NCBI GenBank assembly: GCA_030431255.1
Contig: JAUIJL010000018.1
Span: 1-64,000, forward strand
DNA from: Thermoanaerobaculia bacterium
GTDB taxonomy: Bacteria; Acidobacteriota; Thermoanaerobaculia; Multivoradales; J023
DNA length: 64,000 nt
Direction of reading: 5' to 3'
Part shown: positions 57,901 to 64,000 of the stretch, one piece after another
Layout of the letters: each line of letters opens with the position of its first letter
How positions within the stretch are numbered: position 1 is the stretch's first letter
Position numbers and translations under genes: made by a program
Notes under the pieces: generated by a model
The model's database searches: none
Seen by the model: only the letters and a program-made list of their open reading frames with translations
Told to the model about the DNA's origin: nothing

Positions 57901-59226
57901 TCAGCGCCACGGAGCGATATAACACCCGCCGTTTTGCATGGTCCTCCAGCCCTGGTGCGTGAACATGGCGTGGGGTTTCGGCGAATTCGGCCAAGAGGTG
58001 GCCTCACCGTTCGGGCAGCCACCGGAGCGGGCGCACCGCGAGTAGCCGTATTGGTAAAAACCAAAGTGCAAATGCGGTCCCGTCGAGTTTCCGGAGCTGC
58101 CGAGCGTTCCCAAGATGGTATTTGCATTGACCCACTGGCCTTGACCGACCCAGATTTGCTTCAGGTGGGCATAGCGGGTGCGGATGCCGTGGACTTGATG
58201 TTGAACGTCGACGTAGTAGCCGTAACCGTAGGTGTCGTAGCCGGTATAGGAGTTTCCGTTCTGCGCCGGATAGATATAGTAGCCCTCATCACCCGCGTAA
58301 CCGTTGCAGCTCGAATTGGCTCCGTTGAAATCGATGGCGAAGTAGTCGTTATTGCAATTGCCGTGAGTCATATTTCCCCAGAAATAGGCGCCCGAGCCGC
58401 CGGAAATCCAGCGGGTGCCCCAAGAGAAAGGCAAGTTCAGGCCGATCGGGCTGTTGGGAGCGTACCAACCGTTGTCCGAGCCTTGCCAGAACGTACATTC
58501 CCCCGCGTTCTGTGGCAGCTTCTTCGAAGCCACAAGCTCGAGGGAGCTTAGGTGCTCGGCGATGCCTCGCACATCTGTCTTGGTCGGCAGGTAAGGCTCG
58601 TCTCCACCACGAACGGTGTCGAGAACTTCCAAGGCTTCTTCTAAGTGGTCGGAGCTTCCCATCCGCAGGCTAGCCAGCAGGGTTTTTCCCGGGGTCCAGT
58701 CGAGCGCCACGATGGTCACGTCACCGAGCTCGGTCGACGCCCGATAGGCATAGCCGTCGCGACCCGCCAGCTTGACCGGAATCGTGTCCGACAGAAGCAA
58801 TCTGCTGTAGTGGAGATTCGCGTCGGGTACCCGCAGCGCCCGAGTCTTCTCCTCCAGCGTCAGACCGTCGGCAGCCTCGGTGGTCACATCGATCTTGATC
58901 ATGCTGTGGTGCATGGAGTGGGTCGTAAACTCGAGCTCGGTCGGCTGAATATGATCGAGGTCGTAGTTGGCGAGGGTGGTCACGCCCAGGGTCACCCGAC
59001 CCTTGAGCTCCTCCGGCAAGCTAGGCAAGACGGCATACCAGCCGGCGGGCAGTGAAAACGCGGTTTTGTTCACGATGTCGAGGGTCTCTTCCGAGGGGCC
59101 CTCGACGTAATTGGCCGCGCGCCCATGTTCTGGGGCGTTGAGGAGCCCGTGGGATCCGGCGCCCACGGCGACGGAGGGTAAAGTGAATACCAAAATCGAC
59201 GAAATCCACACACTGGAATTCTTCAT
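57901..59226 (-). CDS. Secreted M23-family (LytM-like) protein with altered metal site (paralogue)
   Basis: 441 residues, colinear with the protein at 54422-55744 and pointing toward it, with the propeller and small secreted genes between. Signal peptide ends near VAVGAG. The same NNDYFAIDF replaces the usual His-containing motif, while TRYAHLK and GPHLHFGFY are kept. That both copies lack the first His suggests a conserved feature of this subfamily, not decay. The ATG at 59226 is preceded by CCTCCTG with only a weak ribosome site. Confidence 0.85.
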   Translation of the reverse strand: MKNSSVWISSILVFTLPSVAVGAGSHGLLNAPEHGRAANYVEGPSEETLDIVNKTAFSLPAGWYAVLPSLPEELKGRVTLGVTTLANYDLDHIQPTELEFTTHSMHHSMIKIDVTTEAADGLTLEEKTRALRVPDANLHYSRLLLSDTIPVKLAGRDGYAYRASTELGDVTIVALDWTPGKTLLASLRMGSSDHLEEALEVLDTVRGGDEPYLPTKTDVRGIAEHLSSLELVASKKLPQNAGECTFWQGSDNGWYAPNSPIGLNLPFSWGTRWISGGSGAYFWGNMTHGNCNNDYFAIDFNGANSSCNGYAGDEGYYIYPAQNGNSYTGYDTYGYGYYVDVQHQVHGIRTRYAHLKQIWVGQGQWVNANTILGTLGSSGNSTGPHLHFGFYQYGYSRCARSGGCPNGEATSWPNSPKPHAMFTHQGWRTMQNGGCYIAPWR

Positions 59227-59259
59227 CAGGAGGGTCCTTTCTCGGTTGTTTATCTATGG

Positions 59260-59285
59260 GGAGTCCGCGACTCCTGATTTTCCCC
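59260..59285 (-). promoter_or_regulatory. Bipartite promoter-like element before M23-like gene 2
   Basis: Minus strand: GGGGAA starts at 59285, GGACTCC at 59266, 19 nt apart, 33 nt before 59226, the shortest leader of the set. Confidence 0.75.
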
Positions 59286-59371
59286 AAGAAAAACACTGCG
59301 ACTTGTAGGACGCTCCTGCCGCGTGACGGCGACTCAAAAGGCAAAGAAAGAGGTTTTCAAAGCGGGGTGAA

Positions 59372-59394
59372 ATCCCGAGCGCGAGGCTCGGGAT
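59372..59394. terminator. Small hairpin upstream of helical-repeat gene
   Basis: ATCCCGAGC pairs with GCTCGGGAT around a 5-nt loop, no U-tract. Could be a protein binding dyad near the start of the gene at 59419. Confidence 0.35.
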
Positions 59395-59418
59395 CCACTC
59401 AGCTTCCGGAGACCTCCC

Positions 59419-60567
59419 ATGCCGTCGACCCACCCAGCGATCCAGCGAGCCGAGCGACGAGTCGGTTATCTGAGGAAAGCACCGCACCGTATCTTGACCC
59501 ATGAGCGTTATTGGTCGCGGTGGGTCATGCGCCGTCTTTTCGCCGTGGGCGAGTGGTTGCGTTTCGAGGACCCGGACGCGGCGTGGGAGCTGATCCGCCG
59601 GCTGCCGGAGGCGGTCGATCGGGTGCCGGTGGGCAGGGGCGTCGACGACTACGGCTCGGTGGAGGAGCGGTCGGGGGATCGGATCCGGGCCTTGGCGTTG
59701 GTGGGGGAGACGTCGGGACTGGCGTTGCTCGAGCATCGGGCAGAGCAGGCCTTCGAGCAGGCTCGGGTCGAGCTGACCCGAGAGCGGGTTTCGCGTCGGG
59801 TGGCGGCGGAATATCACCAGCGGTTGGCGGCGTTCGTGCTGCGGCAGGGGCGAAGGCAAGAGGCAGCGCGCCTGGCGGATCGGGCGGTGGAGCTGGGGGT
59901 GGATCGACCGTCGGCGGAGGCGCTGTTCTTGGCCGGGGCGGCCCGGGGTGAGGACGGGTTGTCGATCTTGGCCGAATCTCTCGGGGCCCACCGTTTGAGC
60001 CGGCGAAATCGGGTCCAGCAGCGGTTGGTGCGGCAGGCCTTCGCGCTGCTGATTCGCGAGCTCGGAGAGCCGGCTCGACGACGTCGGGTCGGGTTGTGCT
60101 CCGGGGTGTTCCAGGTGTTCTCCCGAGTCGACCCCAAGCTGTCTCGATCTCACCGCGTCGCGGTGGCCTATCGACCTTGGGTGGAGGGTCTGGCGGCCTG
60201 GGGTGCTTGTTGGAACGCCATCGCCGAGCAACGGCTGCGGCGGGCGTGTGAGGTGCTCGCTCGGCGCGGCGATCGACGGGCGGAAGCTCTCGCCAGGATG
60301 GATTTGGTGGATTTCTTGGTGGCGGAGGGGGATCCGGGGGCGGCGGACGAGGCGCGGCGGTTGAAGGAGCAGCTGGGTGCGCTGGGGAATGCCGGAAAGA
60401 CGGGCGCTTTGGAGAGACTCGATTTCGAAGGGCCGACTTCCATGAGCAGAAGCCGGATGTCGAGGCTGCTCTTCGACGAGTCGGCGGATCCCCTGTCGGT
60501 CTATCCCTCAGGTCTGGGTGGCAGCGATCCAGCTGAAGCTCTGATAAAGAGAGAATTCTTTTCATAA
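59419..60567 (+). CDS. Arg-rich helical-repeat (TPR-like) cytosolic protein
   Basis: 382 residues with no signal peptide or membrane segment. Repeated helix pairs rich in Arg, Ala, Leu and Glu (EAARLADRAVELGVDRPSAEAL, RRACEVLARRGDRRAEALARMDLV) fit a TPR-like solenoid. The N-terminal HRILTHERYWSRWVMRRLFAVGEW is distinctive. This type of protein in related genomes often belongs to regulators without a DNA-binding domain (from memory, uncertain). No bipartite element precedes it. The long antisense open frame over it is a codon-bias shadow. Confidence 0.7.
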   Translation: MPSTHPAIQRAERRVGYLRKAPHRILTHERYWSRWVMRRLFAVGEWLRFEDPDAAWELIRRLPEAVDRVPVGRGVDDYGSVEERSGDRIRALALVGETSGLALLEHRAEQAFEQARVELTRERVSRRVAAEYHQRLAAFVLRQGRRQEAARLADRAVELGVDRPSAEALFLAGAARGEDGLSILAESLGAHRLSRRNRVQQRLVRQAFALLIRELGEPARRRRVGLCSGVFQVFSRVDPKLSRSHRVAVAYRPWVEGLAAWGACWNAIAEQRLRRACEVLARRGDRRAEALARMDLVDFLVAEGDPGAADEARRLKEQLGALGNAGKTGALERLDFEGPTSMSRSRMSRLLFDESADPLSVYPSGLGGSDPAEALIKREFFS

Positions 60568-61026
60568 AGTAAAATGCGCAATAAAAAGAAATGTGAAATG
60601 AACCCGCGATCTTTCGCATGCCATAGTGTTCGGATTGAGCAATAAGTTGGGTTGAAGTGGTAAAAGATCGTTCTGATTCGACCATTAAGCCCGTTTTGGA
60701 TCGTTGGCTCTCCGTAATCTCTGACGTAATCTGCCCATGATCTCCTTTCGAAGAAATATCAAGAAAGGTATTTCCTCTCCGATTTAGTTTGTGGTAGTTT
60801 CTCCCCGTCTTGGTTTTCGTGCTCGTAAGAGTTTCATTGATTCAGGGCCGATCAACGGTCTCCGATTCTTGCGCTGACCCACAAGTTGTCGTGTTTCGAC
60901 TGCCTTCCGGCGGTTTTTTGAGCACGGTTTTTCGAGCCCTTTGTGGCTCCTAGGGTTCGTGCGTTCTGAAGAGTCGTGTTTTGAACAGTTGTTGTTTTGA
61001 ACAGTTGTATTTATAGGGACATCACC
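60568..61026. other. AT-richer intergenic region with a tandem 16-bp repeat
   Basis: 459 nt with no coding frame on the plus strand and lower GC than its surroundings. TGTTTTGAACAGTTGT occurs twice in direct tandem at 60977-60992 and 60993-61008, 18 nt before the next start codon. The repeat unit contains a short dyad (GTTttgAAC), so the pair may be an operator or a promoter part. Confidence 0.5.
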
Positions 61027-64000
61027 ATGTCGGACTTTCTCGGCCTTCGGGCGCGTCGCCTTTCCGGACTTTTGATCACTGCTTTGCTCGTGCTCGTCGC
61101 TTTGCTGTCGAGCGCGGCTGCGAGCGCGGAGGTGGCGGCTCCTTTGAGCTCGGCCGAGACATGGTTGCTCCAGCATCAACATCCCAACGGCAGCTTCGGG
61201 GAATCGCGGGCTTTGCGGTCCGCGGATTCGGCGTTGGCGACTCTGGCGATTTTGGGCCAGGGAGCGACGGGTTCCGCGTCGACCCAGGCGTTGATCTACC
61301 TCGACGGGGTGCCCGACACGAGCCTGCAAGCTCGGGCCTTGCGGGCGACGGCGCTCCACCACGGCGGTCGCTCGGTGGAGGGTTTGCTTTCGTCCCTCGG
61401 GGGTTTTAAAAACGGCGGCGGCATGGGGGCCTTCGCCACCCACCAGAGCACTTTGCTCGACACGGCGGCGGCGGTGGAGGCCATGGCGCTCGACGAACGG
61501 GCCTACCTCTTGGATTTGGCCGAGCTGCTCGACTACCTCCAGCTGCACCAAGGGACCGACGGTGGCTGGGGGCTTCTGGCCGACGATCCCAGCGACACGT
61601 GGTATTCGGCCGAGATCTTATTGGCGCTCACCCGCCTCGACGATTTGGTCATCGCTCCGTCGATCCTCGACGGGGCTTCGTCGTATTTGGCCTCCCGTCA
61701 GCAGGCCGACGGCTCGTTCGGCGATGCCGTGGAAACGGCCCTCGCCTACCGAGCTCTGGTGCAGGCCGGCAAGGTGCCGGCGGATTTGCCCTACGGCTCG
61801 CCGGTGGCGGGCTTGCTCGCGGCCCAGGGGACCGACGGCAGCTGGGGGGCCGACGTCTTCACTACGGCCCAGGTGATGCTCGCGTTGCAGCAGGAATTCC
61901 CGGATCTGCGGATCCTCTCCGTGTCGAGCGTGCCCGAGAGCGTGATCCAGGGTAGCCCGATCCGGCTGGTGATCGAGGTGGCCAATCGCGGTCCCGTGGA
62001 CGCGCCCGACTCCGCCCTGGCGATTTATCGGGGCAGCACCGACGGGGAGCTGTTGGCGGAGACCAACGTGGCCGCCCTGGTGTCCGGTGCCACGGCGACG
62101 ATCGAGGTCGATCTCGATACCGCCACCTTTGAGGACGCCCTCGACGTGGTGGTGCAGGTGGACAGCCGCGCCGAGGTGCGCGAGGTGTCCGAGCGCAACA
62201 ACGAGCACAGCTACCGGTTGGACGTGCGCAAGGGACCGGATCCGGCGCTTTTCCCGAGCGATATCGCTTGGTCCGTGGACCCGCCGCGACCCGATGAGAG
62301 CTTCGAGCTGTGGGTGACCCTCAGCAACCTGGGTGACGCGGACCTCGACGGGGTCGACTACGAGATCGTGCGCTTGGAGGCGGATGTGCCCGTGGAGACC
62401 TTGGGATCCGGCACCGCCGGGGCGATCGTCGCCGGGGGCAGCCGCTTGGTGACCACCCAGCTGACCCTGCCGGAAGGGGAGCACGAGATCCAAGTGACCC
62501 TCGACCCCCAAGACCTCTTGGTGGAGCGGTCCGAGGACGACAACGTGCAGCGCGTGCCGATCTTCGTCTACGACTCCCGCTTGGCGGATTTCGAGATCGC
62601 CGACGCGGACGTGATCATCGACCCCGCGGATCCGGCCCCGGGTGAAAGCGTGACCGTCTCGGTGACGGTGCACAACCGCGGTGAGATCGCCGGTGCCGGT
62701 CAGGTTTCCCTCGAGGAGCTGGGTCCCTCCGGCGCGACGGAGATCGAGAGCTTTGCCGTCGACCTGGAGCCCGGTACGTCGACCACGCTGCAGGCCGTAC
62801 GCACCCTGGGTGCCGACGCCTTCGCTTTCGTGGCGACCGCCGATCCGGCGGGCTCGGTGCCCGAGAGCGACGAGTCGAACAACCGGGGTCGCCACTTCTT
62901 CCGCGATCTCGCCGACCTGGCGATCGGCATCGACAATCTGGAGCTTTCCTCCGATACGCCGCTCGAAGGGGATCCGGTGGAGATCCGGGTCACGGTCCGC
63001 AACCAAGGCCGAGCAACGGCGACGGCGCCGACCGTGGAGCTGTGGGCCGACGATCCCGACGCCGGGGGCTCGCTGATCGAAAGCCGCGTGCTCGGCGACG
63101 TGCCGGCGGCGGGCAACCGCACGGCTTCTTTCACTTGGCCCGCGGCGGCCGGTCGCACGGACTTGGTGGTGGTGCTCGATCCCCAGGGGGCCGTCGACGA
63201 GCTCGACGAGAGCAACAACCGGCTGGCTCGCCGGGTGAGCGCCCAACGCTCCGGCGGTGCCAACCTGACGATCACCACCGTCGACACCACGTCTTTGGTG
63301 GATTCCGCCGTCGACTTGAGTCTGGCGGGCACGGTCACGGCCACGGTGTGGAACGACGGCGATGTGGACGTGGATCAACCCTTCGGCGTCCGTCTCTTCG
63401 TCGACCGCGACGCCGACGGCTTGTTCGGCGAGCCGGACGATCTGCTCGCCGCTGCCACGGTGTCCGAGACGTTGGCGGCCGGGGCGTCGACCCCGGTCGA
63501 CCTGAGCGTCGCCGCGACGACCCTGCCTTTCCATCGGCCTGTGATCGTGCTCGAGGTCGACGTCACCGACGTGGTGGCGGAGCGGTTGGAGGACGACAAC
63601 CAACGTTTGCTCTTCGCCGACTGTGCCGAGGACTTGGGCGTTGGAGTGTTGGAGCCGGTGGAGGAGTGGTTCGTGCCCGGGCTCGAAATCGAGACCGCGC
63701 CGATCGTCGTGCAGCTTTCCGACGACGACGGCAACGGTCTGATCGACGGTCGCGACGTGCCGGACGTGGTCTTCCACACCATCGACGGCTCGGGCCGCGC
63801 GGTGGTCGCCCTTTCCGGCCTCGACGGCAGCCGTCTGTGGACCTTCCGCTCGAGCGCCGCGAATCCCTTGGTGCGTCAGCTCGGTCAGGTGGCGGCCGCG
63901 GATCTCGACGGCGACGGCGTCGCCGAGGTGATCGCCATGCAGCGCAACGGTCGTTTGGCGGCCCTCGACGCTTCGGGCGAGCTCTTGTGGGTGAGCGACA
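61027..64000 (+). CDS. Very large secreted protein: terpenoid-cyclase-like toroid, CARDB repeats, FG-GAP repeats (3' end outside window)
   Basis: At least 991 residues, open to the end of the window. ATG 61027 follows a weak AGGGAC. Signal peptide about 15-37 (LLVLVALLSSAAASA). Residues about 40-290 contain helical repeats with QW-like motifs (HQHPNGSFGES, GTDGGWGL, QADGSFGDA, GTDGSWGAD), as in squalene-cyclase/prenyltransferase and alpha-2-macroglobulin toroids. About 295-860 are five or more CARDB-like beta domains (EVANRGPVDAPDSALAIY, VTLSNLGDADLDG, VRNQGRATATAPTVEL). Near 890-991 FG-GAP/VCBS-type repeats begin (DDDGNGLIDGRDVPDVVF, AADLDGDGVAEVIAM). No thioester motif (CGEQ) is seen in the toroid. 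Probably a surface adhesin or scaffold. Confidence 0.85.
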   Translation, partial: MSDFLGLRARRLSGLLITALLVLVALLSSAAASAEVAAPLSSAETWLLQHQHPNGSFGESRALRSADSALATLAILGQGATGSASTQALIYLDGVPDTSLQARALRATALHHGGRSVEGLLSSLGGFKNGGGMGAFATHQSTLLDTAAAVEAMALDERAYLLDLAELLDYLQLHQGTDGGWGLLADDPSDTWYSAEILLALTRLDDLVIAPSILDGASSYLASRQQADGSFGDAVETALAYRALVQAGKVPADLPYGSPVAGLLAAQGTDGSWGADVFTTAQVMLALQQEFPDLRILSVSSVPESVIQGSPIRLVIEVANRGPVDAPDSALAIYRGSTDGELLAETNVAALVSGATATIEVDLDTATFEDALDVVVQVDSRAEVREVSERNNEHSYRLDVRKGPDPALFPSDIAWSVDPPRPDESFELWVTLSNLGDADLDGVDYEIVRLEADVPVETLGSGTAGAIVAGGSRLVTTQLTLPEGEHEIQVTLDPQDLLVERSEDDNVQRVPIFVYDSRLADFEIADADVIIDPADPAPGESVTVSVTVHNRGEIAGAGQVSLEELGPSGATEIESFAVDLEPGTSTTLQAVRTLGADAFAFVATADPAGSVPESDESNNRGRHFFRDLADLAIGIDNLELSSDTPLEGDPVEIRVTVRNQGRATATAPTVELWADDPDAGGSLIESRVLGDVPAAGNRTASFTWPAAAGRTDLVVVLDPQGAVDELDESNNRLARRVSAQRSGGANLTITTVDTTSLVDSAVDLSLAGTVTATVWNDGDVDVDQPFGVRLFVDRDADGLFGEPDDLLAAATVSETLAAGASTPVDLSVAATTLPFHRPVIVLEVDVTDVVAERLEDDNQRLLFADCAEDLGVGVLEPVEEWFVPGLEIETAPIVVQLSDDDGNGLIDGRDVPDVVFHTIDGSGRAVVALSGLDGSRLWTFRSSAANPLVRQLGQVAAADLDGDGVAEVIAMQRNGRLAALDASGELLWVSD

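Overview
The window is a GC-rich (roughly 60% by eye), densely coded bacterial segment with no rRNA, tRNA, insertion sequence or CRISPR array that I can see. A soluble Ser/Thr kinase followed by two overlapping ECF sigma genes, one-component and hybrid signalling proteins, very large multi-domain secreted proteins and a C-terminal FESGDT-type tail on one of them suggest an Acidobacteriota-like organism (Holophagae/Thermoanaerobaculia type). That is an inference from gene style, not a proof.

Layout. 1-7.7 kb is a signalling block: the end of a coiled-coil protein, a single-domain response regulator, an orphan family-5 solute-binding protein transcribed divergently from a Ser/Thr kinase, two ECF-type sigma factors, and a membrane protein resembling an anti-sigma factor. 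7.5-14.2 kb holds two copies of a candidate structured RNA, two metzincin proteases, a zincin/C-type-lectin protein and a clan GH-A glycosidase. 14.2-17.1 kb is an ordinary metabolic interlude (epimerase, unknown protein, SDR). 17.1-25.7 kb has a giant hybrid sensor kinase, a second zincin/lectin protein and a truncated copy of the sensor. 25.8-41.7 kb is a series of mostly minus-strand secreted giants: two glycosidase-LamG proteins, a small metzincin on the plus strand, a Cys-rich repeat protein and two phospholipase D-LamG proteins. 41.9-51.2 kb has an acyl-CoA synthetase, a CARDB protein, a pseudokinase, a C25-like secreted protein and several gene fragments. 51.3-64 kb has a CHAT protease, two M23-like proteins, a beta-propeller protein, a helical-repeat protein and the start of a huge toroid/CARDB/FG-GAP surface protein that runs off the window.

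The most striking signal is not a gene. Upstream of almost every secreted or signalling gene, on both strands, there is a bipartite element GGGGAA-N13-GGACTCC. I find 24 copies with both boxes; 23 have exactly 19 nt from the start of box 1 to the start of box 2. They lie about 33-190 nt before start codons, also precede a structured RNA, and survive in front of decayed genes. It looks like a promoter class (ECF-like -35 GGAA) defining a secretome regulon, possibly served by one of the ECF sigma factors encoded here. Almost every protein family in the window occurs at least twice, often as one full copy and one degraded copy, so the region appears to be an actively duplicating and decaying secretome island.
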